From Bifidobacterium sp. WK012_4_13 (lineage in GTDB: Bacteria > Actinomycetota > Actinomycetes > Actinomycetales > Bifidobacteriaceae): a DNA stretch of 64,000 nt. Shown here piece by piece: positions 27,176 through 36,205 of this stretch. A model generated the notes under the pieces. The model was not told the DNA's origin. It worked only from the letters and a program-made list of their open reading frames with translations, and searched no databases. Within the stretch, counting starts at the first letter, position 1. Every line of letters starts with the position of its first letter. Position numbers and translations under genes: made by a program. The stretch covers positions 248,001-312,000 of the forward strand of contig NZ_CP129683.1 of the NCBI RefSeq assembly GCF_041080835.1. Direction: 5' to 3'.

Positions 27176-27278
27176 TTTGTTAATCAAGGCCGCGCGTATA
27201 CTCTGTCTATATCGGGCGGGGGATGCATCAACGCCATCCGTACGCGTGACGAAGAAGAAGAATATAGGGGGAGAATAT

Positions 27279-29027
27279 ATGCGAAATTCATTGTCAATTC
27301 GCAAGATCTCAGCGATGGTCGTTTCGGCCGCTGCTGTCGTAGCCCTGGCTGCATGCGGTTCTGGAAGTTCCGCATCGGACCAGACGTACAAGACGGAGCC
27401 ATCCGAAGGAACGCCGACGAGCTACAAGGGCACGCTGCCCATGCCAAGCGCCACCAAGGCATACAGCAATCCGCTGAGCAGGGACAAGATCAAGCAGGGC
27501 GGCACCTTCACGGCAGGAATCACCGAGATCGGTCCTGACTGGAACAATCTGTCCGTCAACGGCAACACCGCATACATGGCTTCACTGTGGAAGTTCTATC
27601 AGCCACAGATGTGGGACTATTCGGTCGATGGCAGCAAGGCCACCCCGAATCCTGACTATCTGACCTCGGTCAAGCTGACTTCGACGAACCCTGAGACGAT
27701 TGAATTCAACATCAATCCCAAGGCGAACTACAACGACGGCACGCCAATAGACTACAAGTCCTTCGTGTCGACATGGAAGGCGCTGAACGGCAAGGATTCG
27801 AACTACACGCCAGCCGTCACCGCCGGATATGACCAGATTGCGAGCGTCACACGCGGCACTTCAGACAAGCAGGCCATCGTGACCCTGTCCACTCCTTACT
27901 ATCCCTATCAGTCACTCTTCCAGAATCTTGTGAATCCAGAGGCCGCCTCTGCCGCCACCTTCACCAAGGGCTGGGAGAACAAGCCTCATAACGAGTGGGC
28001 TGCAGGACCATACATCGTCCAGTCCGTCAGCGACTCACAGGTCGTGTTCGTGCCGAATCCAAAGTGGTGGGGCAACAAGGCGAAGCTCACCAAGGTGACC
28101 TTCAAGCAGATGGAGACCTCAGCTTCCATCAACGCCTTCAAGAATGGTGAGATCGACGTCACCAGTGCCTCGACCGCAGACCGTCTGAAGACCGTCATGT
28201 CCGTGAGCGACGCCTACATCCGACGTGCATATAGCTCAAGCGTCAACACCTACACCATCAATACGAAGAACGGCGCCGTCAAGGACCTTCAGGTCCGCAA
28301 GGCCCTGGTTCAGGCCATCGACCGTTCGCAGATTGCCAAGATTTCCTTCCAAGGCCTTTCATGGAGTGAAAAGCTCCCAGGCTCGGTGATTCTTCCTCAG
28401 TTCCAGGAAGGGTATGAGGACAACATGCCGGCAGCTTCGAAGTATTCCACGGCGAATGCCAAGAAGACTCTGCAGGCCGACGGCTACAAGCTCGGTTCGA
28501 ACGGATACTTCACCAAGGACGGCAAGACTCTGGATGTGTCATACACGACCTTCTCCGACGATCCGACCATAAAGGCTGAGGCGAACGCCATGCAGAAGAT
28601 GGCCAAGAGCGCCGGAATCAAGCTCGACATCAACATCAAGGCTTCCTCCGAATTCTCCGACACGGTCACCAGCGGCGACTGGGAGATCATCGGACTCGGC
28701 TGGTCTGCAAGCGATCCCTTCGGCTACTCGTCATCGTCGTATCAGCTCTATGGTTCCGACTCAGACTCCAACTATTCCTTCGCGGGCACCAAGTCCATCG
28801 ACGCGAAGTTGGAGAAGGTCGTGCAGACCGAGGATCCGACGTCGGCCATCAAGCTCTTCAACACCGCCGAGAAGGAGGCGCAGAAGCTGTATGCCCAGAT
28901 TCCGACTTCGAACGGACCTGCGATCTTCGCCGCCAAGAAGGGTCTTGCGAACTATGGTCCTGCAGGATATGCATCGACCTTCATCGGCGTTCCCAACCAT
29001 ACGGAAGATCTTGGCTGGGCAAAGTGA
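27279..29027 (+). CDS. Peptide-binding lipoprotein, SBP family 5 (system 1)
   Basis: A 582-residue lipoprotein, the solute receptor of importer 1. The signal peptide MRNSLSIRKISAMVVSAAAV leads to lipobox LAAC (Cys about 26), then a Ser-rich linker. The mature part has the family-5 pattern: a PxxAxxxxNPL-like start, the NYNDGTPIDYKSFVSTWKAL segment typical of peptide receptors, GPYIVQSVSDSQVVFVPNPKWWG near the hinge, and VRKALVQAIDRSQI. The ATG at 27279 follows AGGGGGAG, and the longer frame from 27159 is not coding. It sits after the permease and ATPase genes, with its own promoter candidate and a strong terminator behind it. Confidence 0.93.
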   Translation: MRNSLSIRKISAMVVSAAAVVALAACGSGSSASDQTYKTEPSEGTPTSYKGTLPMPSATKAYSNPLSRDKIKQGGTFTAGITEIGPDWNNLSVNGNTAYMASLWKFYQPQMWDYSVDGSKATPNPDYLTSVKLTSTNPETIEFNINPKANYNDGTPIDYKSFVSTWKALNGKDSNYTPAVTAGYDQIASVTRGTSDKQAIVTLSTPYYPYQSLFQNLVNPEAASAATFTKGWENKPHNEWAAGPYIVQSVSDSQVVFVPNPKWWGNKAKLTKVTFKQMETSASINAFKNGEIDVTSASTADRLKTVMSVSDAYIRRAYSSSVNTYTINTKNGAVKDLQVRKALVQAIDRSQIAKISFQGLSWSEKLPGSVILPQFQEGYEDNMPAASKYSTANAKKTLQADGYKLGSNGYFTKDGKTLDVSYTTFSDDPTIKAEANAMQKMAKSAGIKLDINIKASSEFSDTVTSGDWEIIGLGWSASDPFGYSSSSYQLYGSDSDSNYSFAGTKSIDAKLEKVVQTEDPTSAIKLFNTAEKEAQKLYAQIPTSNGPAIFAAKKGLANYGPAGYASTFIGVPNHTEDLGWAK

Positions 29028-29130
29028 ATCGCTTGGTGATGGTCGGATTCGTGATGAATTAGTTCAACTTACGAATCAATTGAAGCATTGTGCTGAACGC
29101 GCAATGACCATCATCTGAACTTCACATTTC

Positions 29131-29164
29131 AAGGCATCCATCGGAGCAATCCGATGGATGCCTT
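29131..29164 (+). terminator. Rho-independent terminator after system 1 binding protein
   Basis: A perfect 15-bp stem (AAGGCATCCATCGGA) with a GCAA tetraloop (29146-29149) ends in CCTTTTCGTT. It separates the two peptide transport operons. Confidence 0.92.
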
Positions 29165-29254
29165 TTCGTTGTGTTTGCATACGCTGGTATTTGCCTGTCA
29201 TGAGGCTTGGAGAAATCTGATTTTTAACTTTGCGTAACGGTATCTCAGAAAAAC

Positions 29255-29282
29255 TTGCACTCGTAACATTTTGCAGTAAGAA
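29255..29282 (+). promoter_or_regulatory. Candidate promoter of the second binding-protein gene
   Basis: TTGCAC (29255-29260) and TAAGAA (29277-29282) are separated by 16 bp within the AT-rich part of the 358-bp gap 29028-29385. This gives a leader of roughly 100 nt. Confidence 0.3.
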
Positions 29283-29305
29283 TAGTTAACAATCCAAAAG
29301 GGGAT

Positions 29306-29352
29306 TGCGCTTGGGAAGCGCACATCCGTTTCGGGGGCAGAAACAGTTCTGC
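29306..29352 (+). promoter_or_regulatory. Structured 5' leader: two perfect hairpins
   Basis: TGCGCTT-GGG-AAGCGCA (29306-29322; flanking GGAT and ATCC extend it with one bulge) is followed by GCAGAA-ACAG-TTCTGC (29337-29352). Both lie between the promoter candidate and the ribosome site of the second binding-protein gene. They may protect the mRNA 5' end or have a regulatory role; no known riboswitch was recognised. Confidence 0.5.
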
Positions 29353-29385
29353 ATAAAGAGATAGGTTACATAGGGAGAAAGCTAC

Positions 29386-31037
29386 ATGAAGAAGTTCTCA
29401 AGACTCTCTCATACGTGGCCGCTGCAGGCAGTGCTCTGGCATTGTTGCTCAGCGGTTGTGGAGGTTCTTCAAATTCAAGTTCATCATCGTCGGCCGCATC
29501 GACCGACCAGGTCATGAACGTCTATGGCTGCGAGCCACAGAATCCTCTGATTCCATCCAATACCAACGAGGTCTGCGGTGGCAACCCCATCGATCTGATG
29601 TTTGCGAAGCTGGTGACCTTCGACACGAAGGGCAACGTCAAGAACGAGGTGGCGAAGTCCATCACCGCCAACGCTGACAAGACCGTATATACCATCGTTC
29701 TCAAAAGCGGTTGGAAATTCACCGACGGCACCCCGGTCACTTCCGAATCATTCACCAAGGCATGGAGCTACGCGGCCGACGCGACCAATGCGCAGGTCAG
29801 TGCAAGCTTCTTCTCGAACATCAAGGGCTATGACGAGCTTCAGGCAAAGGGCACTGCCTCCGACGCACAGCTTTCAGGACTGAAGGTCAACAGCGACACT
29901 GAGTTCACCGTGACATTGAATGCCGCAAGCTCAGTATTCCCCACAATGGTGGGATACACGGCCTATGCGCCGCTGCCGACATCCTTCTACAAGGATCCCA
30001 AGGCCTTCGGTGAGAAGCCAGTGGGCAACGGTCCATACAAGTTCAAGTCATGGACGCATAACCAGAGCATCGACCTCGTGAAGAACGACGATTACAAGGG
30101 CATCCAGCCTGCAAAGAACGGTGGCATCGATTTCAAGGTCTATACCGACACGGATGCGGCATACGCCGACGTCCAGGGCGGCAACCTCGATGTTCTTGAG
30201 ACCATTCCCAGCACCGACACGCAGACCTTCCAGACCGACAATACCGTGCAGGCCTATAACAAGGCGGGCTCGGTGTTCCAGTCCTTCACCTTCCCCTCGA
30301 CCCTGGCACATTTCAAGCTTGACAAGGAAGGCCGTCTGCGCAGGGCGGCAGTCTCAATGTCCATCGATCGCAAGACGATCGTGAACAAGGTCCTCGGTGG
30401 CATTGGAACCCCTGCGGTCGATTACACCTCTCCTGTGACACCAGGCTATTCAGACTCGCTGACCGGCAAGGATGTGCTGAGCTACAATCCGACCGAGGCC
30501 AAGAAGCTGTGGAAGGAAGCCAATGCCATCTCGCCTTGGAGCTCCTCCGACAAGCTCACCTTCGCCTATAACTCGGACGGTGGCGCGAAGCCCGTCTATG
30601 ACGCAATCGCGAACTCGGTGAAGAATACGCTCGGCATCGATGCGGAGACGAATCCATACGCGACGTTCAGTGCATTCCGCCAGGCCATTTCCGAGCGCAA
30701 GGTGACGTCTGCCTTCCGTACCGGATGGCAGGCAGACTATCCGTCGGCGGAGGACTATCTGACACCGCTGTATTCAAGCGCCGCCGCAGATGGCAACGGA
30801 TCCAACGACGGCGATTACAAGAATCCTGCATTCGATGCGCTGCTTTCCAAGGCCGATCAGGCATCTTCGACCTCTGAGGCAAATGGCTACTACCAGAAGG
30901 CCGAGGAGCTTCTTCTCAAGGACCTCCCCGCAGTTCCTCTCTACTACAGCAATGCAGCAGGCGTTGCGGCAAAGGGAGTCAAGGGATTCGTTCTTAACTG
31001 GAAGAACGTCCCCGTCTATCAGAACCTCACCAAGTAG
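29386..31037 (+). CDS. Peptide-binding lipoprotein, SBP family 5 (system 2), frameshifted in the signal peptide
   Basis: The excellent ribosome site AGGGAG before the ATG at 29386 begins MKKFSRL, but this frame leaves the gene within a few codons. The main frame reads from AAG-ACT-CTC: KTLSYVAAAGSALALLLSGCGG, a lipoprotein signal with lipobox LLSGC, then a Ser-rich linker and about 515 residues of family-5 receptor (KNEVAKSITANADKTVYT, GNGPYKFKSW, LRRAAVSMSIDRK). Adding one A near 29402 (AGA-ACT) would join the halves. The next possible start, GTG 29415, would give a signal without its positive N-region. It lies at the head of importer 2; a terminator follows. Confidence 0.85.
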
Positions 31038-31064
31038 TAGGTTCGAACCGTCCAGATAGCAGAA

Positions 31065-31095
31065 GAGGAAAGGCATATGCGCTATGCCTTTCCTC
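31065..31095 (+). terminator. Hairpin terminator after second binding protein
   Basis: A perfect 13-bp stem (GAGGAAAGGCATA, 31065-31077, with 31083-31095) and a 5-nt loop, followed by AATTTA. It probably lets the receptor be made in excess of the permease genes downstream. Confidence 0.8.
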
Positions 31096-31124
31096 AATTT
31101 ATGCGGCTTGAGACTGTTGTTCTT

Positions 31125-31133
31125 TGTTATACT
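31125..31133 (+). promoter_or_regulatory. Candidate extended -10 promoter for permease-ATPase genes of system 2
   Basis: TGTTATACT fits an extended -10, and TTGAGA lies 14 bp upstream of TATACT. It lies between the terminator and the permease gene. Confidence 0.45.
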
Positions 31134-31219
31134 TGCACTGCTTTGAAATGAACGATTGCATGGCAGCTCGCATTGTTGACGATGAGGTCAGGCCTTACAC
31201 ATATAAAAGGAGATGACCG

Positions 31220-32146
31220 ATGGGTAAATATCTGCTCAGACGAATATTGCAGATGATTCCTGTTATTCTCGGTACGACATTGCTGATATACGCGCTGGTC
31301 TTCGCGCTTCCGGGCGATCCGGTGAGAGCCATGTTCGGAGCCCGACCGGTGAACGAGGCGGTGGCCGCTCAGATTCGTGCCGAATATAATCTCGACAAGC
31401 CGTTCATCGTTCAGTATCTGCTGTTCCTGAAGAATGCGATGAGTCTCAATTTCGGCATGACCTTCTCAGGTCAGCCTGTGATTTCGGTGATAGGGCGTGC
31501 CTTCCCGGTCACCATCAAGCTTTCCTTGATGGCCTTCGTGTTCGAGGGAATCTTCGGCGTGATCTTCGGCGTCATATCGGGTCTGAAGAAAGGCAAGTGG
31601 TACGATTCGGTGATCCTCATCGTCTCGCTGCTGCTGATCTCGGTCCCGACCTTCGTGACCGGCTTCGTCATGCAATACTTCATAGGCGTCAAATGGCAGA
31701 TTCTACCGGTCACAGCCGGCGGATCACCCGGATTCCTGGACTTGCTGATGCCGGCGATGGTGCTGGGCAGCGTTTCGATGGCCTACATCATCCGCCTTGC
31801 CAGGACGGAAGTCTCCTCCAACATCGGCGAGGACTACGTGCGTACCGCACGTGCGAAGGGAATGTCGAACCGTTCCGTGGTCATGCGACATATTCTCAGA
31901 AATTCGCTCATACCGGTCGTCACATATCTGGGCACCGACATCGGCACGCTCATGGGTGGTGCGATGATCACCGAGCGTATCTTCAACATCCAAGGTGTCG
32001 GCAACACCCTGTACCAGGCGATACTGCGAGGGGAAGGGCCGCTGGTGGTGTCGATCGTGACCATTCTTGTCCTGATATTCGTGGTGTGCAACCTTGTGGT
32101 CGACATGCTCTATGCGGTGCTTGACCCGAGAATCAGATATGCGTGA
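31220..32146 (+). CDS. Peptide ABC transporter permease, DppB/OppB type (system 2)
   Basis: This 308-residue membrane protein starts MGKYLLRRILQMIPVILGTT, the textbook DppB N terminus, and has GDPVRAMFGARP at the first periplasmic turn. Six hydrophobic helices follow, with the EAA loop EDYVRTARAKGMSNRSVVMRH (about 203-223). A strong AAAAGGAGA ribosome site precedes the ATG. It is more canonical than its system 1 counterpart, which has a longer periplasmic loop. The OppC-type gene starts 10 bp after its stop. Confidence 0.95.
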   Translation: MGKYLLRRILQMIPVILGTTLLIYALVFALPGDPVRAMFGARPVNEAVAAQIRAEYNLDKPFIVQYLLFLKNAMSLNFGMTFSGQPVISVIGRAFPVTIKLSLMAFVFEGIFGVIFGVISGLKKGKWYDSVILIVSLLLISVPTFVTGFVMQYFIGVKWQILPVTAGGSPGFLDLLMPAMVLGSVSMAYIIRLARTEVSSNIGEDYVRTARAKGMSNRSVVMRHILRNSLIPVVTYLGTDIGTLMGGAMITERIFNIQGVGNTLYQAILRGEGPLVVSIVTILVLIFVVCNLVVDMLYAVLDPRIRYA

Positions 32147-32156
32147 GGGCGGACAG

Positions 32157-33143
32157 ATGACAGAACAAAATACCATGATCTCTGAGAATTCAAACGATTT
32201 CATCGCCACGCCACTGCCGGGTCAGGAACGCTTCGTCGCACCGATCGACGAGACTCCCGTTCAGGCCGTGGATTCGGTCGATGAGACCAAGGTCGCCACG
32301 AGCATGTGGTCCGATGCGTGGCGCAGCCTGAGGAAGAATCCGCTATTCATATTCTCAGGCATACTGATTCTACTGATTCTGTTCGTGGCGCTTTTCCCGA
32401 GCGCCTTCACGAAGGTAGATCCGAACTATTGCAATCTTCCCCAATCACTGGACGGTCCCAGCGCAGGGCACATCCTTGGCTTCAACCAGCAGGGCTGCGA
32501 CGTGTTCTCGCGCGTGATATACGGCGCAAGGACTTCCGTGAGCGTCGGAATTCTCACCACCATCATAGTGACGATCTTCGGCGGCATCGTAGGAGCTCTT
32601 GCAGGCTTCTACGGGGGTTGGCTTGACGCGGTCCTGAGTCGAATCACGGACATCTTCTTCGCCATCCCGATGCTGCTTGGCGCAATCGTGGTCTTGCAGA
32701 TGTTCAAGACCTCGACCTCCATCTGGAAGGTCGTGCTCGTGCTCGCGCTCTTCGGCTGGGTGACGACCGCACGCATCACACGCGGTTCGGTTCTTGAAGC
32801 GAAGAATCTCGAATTCAATACGGCCTCGACCGCATTGGGTTCCTCCTCGATGAGGAATCTCTTCCGCCATGTGCTGCCCAATTCACTGGCACCGGTCATC
32901 GTGCTCACCACCACCTCACTGGGTTCCTACATTGTCGCCGAGGCGACGTTGAGCTTCCTTGGCGTCGGATTGCCGACGACCGTGGTCAGCTGGGGCGGCG
33001 ATATCTCGGATGGACAGTCATTGCTCAGAGTGGACCCACAGGTCCTGTTCTATCCGTCGCTGGCGTTGGCCATAACCGTGCTCGCCTTCATCATGATGGG
33101 CGATGCGGTGAAGGACGCCCTGGATCCCAAGAGCAGAGTCTGA
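32157..33143 (+). CDS. Peptide ABC transporter permease, DppC/OppC type (system 2)
   Basis: The protein has 328 residues. About 65 hydrophilic N-terminal residues lead to FIFSGILILLILFVALFPS. A periplasmic part follows with HILGFNQQGCDVFSRVIYG, in the position of the LGTDxxGRD signature but altered to LGFNQQGCD. The EAA-loop region is ARITRGSVLEAKNLEFNTAS, followed by LGSSSMRNLFRHVLPNS. It ends DALDPKSRV. I start it at ATG 32157, which has GAGGGCGG upstream; an in-frame ATG at 32139 overlaps the preceding stop region and is also possible. It forms the permease pair with the upstream gene. Confidence 0.93.
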   Translation: MTEQNTMISENSNDFIATPLPGQERFVAPIDETPVQAVDSVDETKVATSMWSDAWRSLRKNPLFIFSGILILLILFVALFPSAFTKVDPNYCNLPQSLDGPSAGHILGFNQQGCDVFSRVIYGARTSVSVGILTTIIVTIFGGIVGALAGFYGGWLDAVLSRITDIFFAIPMLLGAIVVLQMFKTSTSIWKVVLVLALFGWVTTARITRGSVLEAKNLEFNTASTALGSSSMRNLFRHVLPNSLAPVIVLTTTSLGSYIVAEATLSFLGVGLPTTVVSWGGDISDGQSLLRVDPQVLFYPSLALAITVLAFIMMGDAVKDALDPKSRV

Positions 33144-33176
33144 GTGAACGGCGCGAAAGAGGCAATGAGGAGAACA

Positions 33177-35204
33177 ATGACTAATCAGACGACCGAACAT
33201 AACGAGAAACCGGATTCACAGCCAATCCATCAGCAGTCTGCGAATGAGCCCCTGCTCCGGGTGAGGAACCTGAGCGTTGACTTCACTACCGACACCAAGA
33301 AGGCGATTCATGCGGTGCGTGACGCTTCCTTCACCGTGTACCCGGGTCAATGGGTTGCCATCGTGGGGGAGTCCGGATCCGGAAAGTCGACGAGTGCGAT
33401 GTCCGTCCTTGGGCTGCTCCCCGGAACCGGTCGGGTCACGGGAGGCAGCATCGACCTGCAGGGCCGTGAGCTGACCAAGCTCAGCAAGAAGGAATATGAA
33501 AAGGTCCGCGGGCAGCACATAGGACTCGTTCCACAGGACCCCATGAGCAATCTCAATCCGGTATGGAGAATAGGCGCGCAGGTCAAAGAGGCTCTTGTGG
33601 CAAATGGCATGGATGTCTCTCATGAGCGAAGAAGCAGCCTGTCCAAGACTCTGGCCAATGCCGAGGTCGATGTCCGCAAGGAAGACGACGAGGCGTTCAT
33701 ATCGTCCGCAGGCCTGCCAGGATTGCTGGATGCCGCACGAAAGGCACTCGAGCAGTCGGGCGATGCGAATGTCGAGAAGACGATGAAGCGCTTCGGCGCT
33801 TCCTGGGTTGCGGGGTCCGAACCTCGCTGGCTGGTGGCGCAGGATCTTATCGATGCGGGTGTCGGGAACGAGCAGGCCTGGGCAATTGCCAAGGAACATG
33901 TGCACGATGCCACGATGGATGACCGCATTGCAGGCCTGCTTGCCGAGGCCGGGCTTCCGGACGCCGCGACGAGGGCGCGTCAGTATCCCCATGAGTTCTC
34001 TGGTGGCATGCGGCAGCGTGCGCTCATTGCAATCGGTCTGGCTTCGCGCCCTGACCTGCTGATCGCGGATGAGCCGACGAGTGCGTTGGACGTCACTGTG
34101 CAGAAGAAGATTCTCGACCATCTGAGAATGCTGACCGATTCGCTTGGCACCGCCGTCCTGTTCATCACGCATGACCTGGGTCTGGCGGCCGAGCGTGCCC
34201 AGCACATCGTCGTGATGTACAAAGGCCGAGTCGTTGAGTCCGGGCCGAGTCTCGAGGTGCTTCAGCACCCAAGGCATCCCTATACCAAGCGTCTTGTGAA
34301 TGCAGCCCCATCGCTCGCCTCGCAGCGCATCATCTCGGCGAAGGAGCGTGGGAAAGATGCGGACGCCCTTCTGGAGCACAGGGTCAAGGGCGAGGAGACC
34401 CTTGAGCGCAGCGAGCACATCATCACCGTCGAACACCTCACCAAGGAATTCAAGCTTCCACGTCGAACCGAGATGTTCAAGGCCGTCGATGATGTCTCGT
34501 TCTCGGTCAAGCGCGGCACGACACTTGCGATCGTCGGCGAATCAGGTTCGGGAAAGTCAACGGTCGCGAACATGGTGCTCCGGCTTCTGGAGCCGACCTC
34601 CGGCAAGGTCAGCTTCGAGGACCGTGACATGGCCGACTTCAATCGCAGGGACATGCTCGCATTCCGCAGGAACGTGCAGCCCGTGTTCCAGAATCCATAT
34701 GGATCACTTGACCCGATGTATTCCATCTTCCGTTCGGTCGAGGAGCCGCTGCGCATTCACAAGGTCGGCAATGCCAGGTCTCGCGCGGAACGGGTCAGAG
34801 AGCTCCTCGACATGGTCGAGATGCCACAGTCCGTCATGCGCCGCTATCCTAACGAGCTTTCGGGAGGACAGCGCCAGCGCATCGCCATCGCGCGTGCGAT
34901 GGCGCTCAATCCCAGTGTGATCGTATGTGACGAAGCGGTTTCGGCACTTGATGTCCTGGTGCAGAATCAGGTGCTGGAACTCCTGAACGATCTGCAGGCC
35001 GAACGCGGGCTGAGCTATCTGTTCATCACCCACGATCTCGCAGTAGTGCGCCAGATCGCGGACGAGGTCGTCGTCATGCAGCACGGACGGCTGGTCGAGC
35101 ATGCAACGACCGATGAGGTCTTCGACCATCCGCAGCAGCAATATACGAAGGATCTGCTGGATGCGATTCCTGGCGGCAACCTGAGTCTGGGGCTCGACTC
35201 ATGA
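33177..35204 (+). CDS. Fused OppD-OppF peptide transporter ATPase (system 2)
   Basis: A 675-residue chain with two intact ABC ATPase domains. Domain 1 has GESGSGKS (about 62-69), [20 protein letters not shown] and LLIADEPTSALD. Between Q-loop and signature it carries about 90 extra residues (roughly 150-250, helical in character), not present in the system 1 protein. A short linker replaces the Cys-rich cap. Domain 2 starts at ITVEHLTKEFKLP and has [27 protein letters not shown] and VIVCDEAVSALD. Note the Pro-to-Ala change in the usual DEP motif (DEAVSALD). The ATG at 33177 follows GAGGAGA. It is the last gene of importer 2. Confidence 0.94.
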   Translation: MTNQTTEHNEKPDSQPIHQQSANEPLLRVRNLSVDFTTDTKKAIHAVRDASFTVYPGQWVAIVGESGSGKSTSAMSVLGLLPGTGRVTGGSIDLQGRELTKLSKKEYEKVRGQHIGLVPQDPMSNLNPVWRIGAQVKEALVANGMDVSHERRSSLSKTLANAEVDVRKEDDEAFISSAGLPGLLDAARKALEQSGDANVEKTMKRFGASWVAGSEPRWLVAQDLIDAGVGNEQAWAIAKEHVHDATMDDRIAGLLAEAGLPDAATRARQYPHEFSGGMRQRALIAIGLASRPDLLIADEPTSALDVTVQKKILDHLRMLTDSLGTAVLFITHDLGLAAERAQHIVVMYKGRVVESGPSLEVLQHPRHPYTKRLVNAAPSLASQRIISAKERGKDADALLEHRVKGEETLERSEHIITVEHLTKEFKLPRRTEMFKAVDDVSFSVKRGTTLAIVGESGSGKSTVANMVLRLLEPTSGKVSFEDRDMADFNRRDMLAFRRNVQPVFQNPYGSLDPMYSIFRSVEEPLRIHKVGNARSRAERVRELLDMVEMPQSVMRRYPNELSGGQRQRIAIARAMALNPSVIVCDEAVSALDVLVQNQVLELLNDLQAERGLSYLFITHDLAVVRQIADEVVVMQHGRLVEHATTDEVFDHPQQQYTKDLLDAIPGGNLSLGLDS

Positions 35205-35225
35205 ACGCTTCGAAGATGACGCTGG

Positions 35226-35231
35226 TATGGT
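35226..35231 (+). promoter_or_regulatory. Candidate extended -10 box of a leaderless xth transcript
   Basis: TATGGT preceded by TGG lies 7 nt before the exonuclease III ATG, which has no ribosome site. This is the same arrangement as at xerD, parA, msrAB and marC. Confidence 0.45.
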
Positions 35232-35238
35232 GTGTTGC

Positions 35239-36099
35239 ATGAGCATTACTATTGCAACTTCGAATGTGAACGGTCTGCGGGCTGCTGCTCGCAAGGATGT
35301 CGGGGCATGGGTGAGCTCCCAGCTGCCGGATGTCTGGTGCATGCAGGAGGTGAGAGCCCCTCAATCGGCGATCGACCCGATTCTTGAAGACTTTGCCGAG
35401 CGGTACGTGGCCAAGGGCAAGATCTCGAAGCCCGAGGAGCTGTTCAGGGCCAACGACATATGCGAGATCAAGGGACGGGCTGGCGTTGCCCTGCTCACCA
35501 CACTGCCGGTTCTCCAGACACGTGTCGGATTGCCTGGTCTGAGTGAGCCGGTCGACACTGGGCGCTGGCTTGAGGCAGACGTCAAGACCCCCGATGGGCA
35601 TGTGCTCACCGTGATATGCATCTATGTCCATTCCGGAATGGCGGATGACGAGGTCAAGATGAAGCAGAAATTCCGCTTCCTCGACACCATGATGGGCCGT
35701 CTGAGCGACCTGCGCGACGAGGCCGCGAAGGGCGGCAGGCAGGCCGTGCTGTGCGGCGACTTCAACATTGCGCATACTCCCATAGACATCAAGAACGCGA
35801 AGGCGAACGTGACGCACGCAGGATTCATGCCTTCCGAGCGCGCATACGTGGACAAGTGGCTTGACGACTATGATTTCGTCGATGTCATGCGCGATCTGGC
35901 TGGCGACATTCAAGGTCCGTACACATGGTGGAGTCAACGTGGGCGCGCCTTCGACAACAATGTGGGATGGAGATTGGACTACCAGTTTGCCACCCCGGAG
36001 TTCGCGGACACGGCGCAGGGATTCACGGTCGACAAGGCCAGCTCATACGACACTCGCTGGAGTGACCATGCGGCCCTGGAAGTAACATATAGAGTCTGA
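35239..36099 (+). CDS. xthA: Exodeoxyribonuclease III / AP endonuclease
   Basis: A DNA repair enzyme of about 286 residues in the EEP fold that cleaves abasic sites and removes 3' blocks. The motifs are in order: ATSNVNGLRAA (Asn in the first strand), WCMQEVRAP with the metal-binding Glu, GRWLEAD, the YVHSG loop, LCGDFNIAHTPID with the catalytic Asp and Asn, TWWSQRGRAFDNNVGWRLDY, and WSDHAALEV with the active His. The usual QE(T/V)K reads QEVR. The ATG at 35239 is preferred over 35227 because of the leaderless promoter. It starts a new transcription unit after the peptide importer. Confidence 0.94.
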   Translation: MSITIATSNVNGLRAAARKDVGAWVSSQLPDVWCMQEVRAPQSAIDPILEDFAERYVAKGKISKPEELFRANDICEIKGRAGVALLTTLPVLQTRVGLPGLSEPVDTGRWLEADVKTPDGHVLTVICIYVHSGMADDEVKMKQKFRFLDTMMGRLSDLRDEAAKGGRQAVLCGDFNIAHTPIDIKNAKANVTHAGFMPSERAYVDKWLDDYDFVDVMRDLAGDIQGPYTWWSQRGRAFDNNVGWRLDYQFATPEFADTAQGFTVDKASSYDTRWSDHAALEVTYRV

Positions 36100-36205
36100 A
36101 CGTCCTGAAAATTTCGACAAGGGCATGCGTGTGCGCGGCTTTGTGGTTATTCTTGAGTTGGACGTAACGAATAACCTCTTATATGGGGGTCAGAAACGAG
36201 GAATC

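Noticed and set aside
31039-31050. GGTTCGAACC as the T-arm of a tRNA
   Set aside because: No acceptor, anticodon or D arm can be folded around it; it is simply the end of the receptor gene region.
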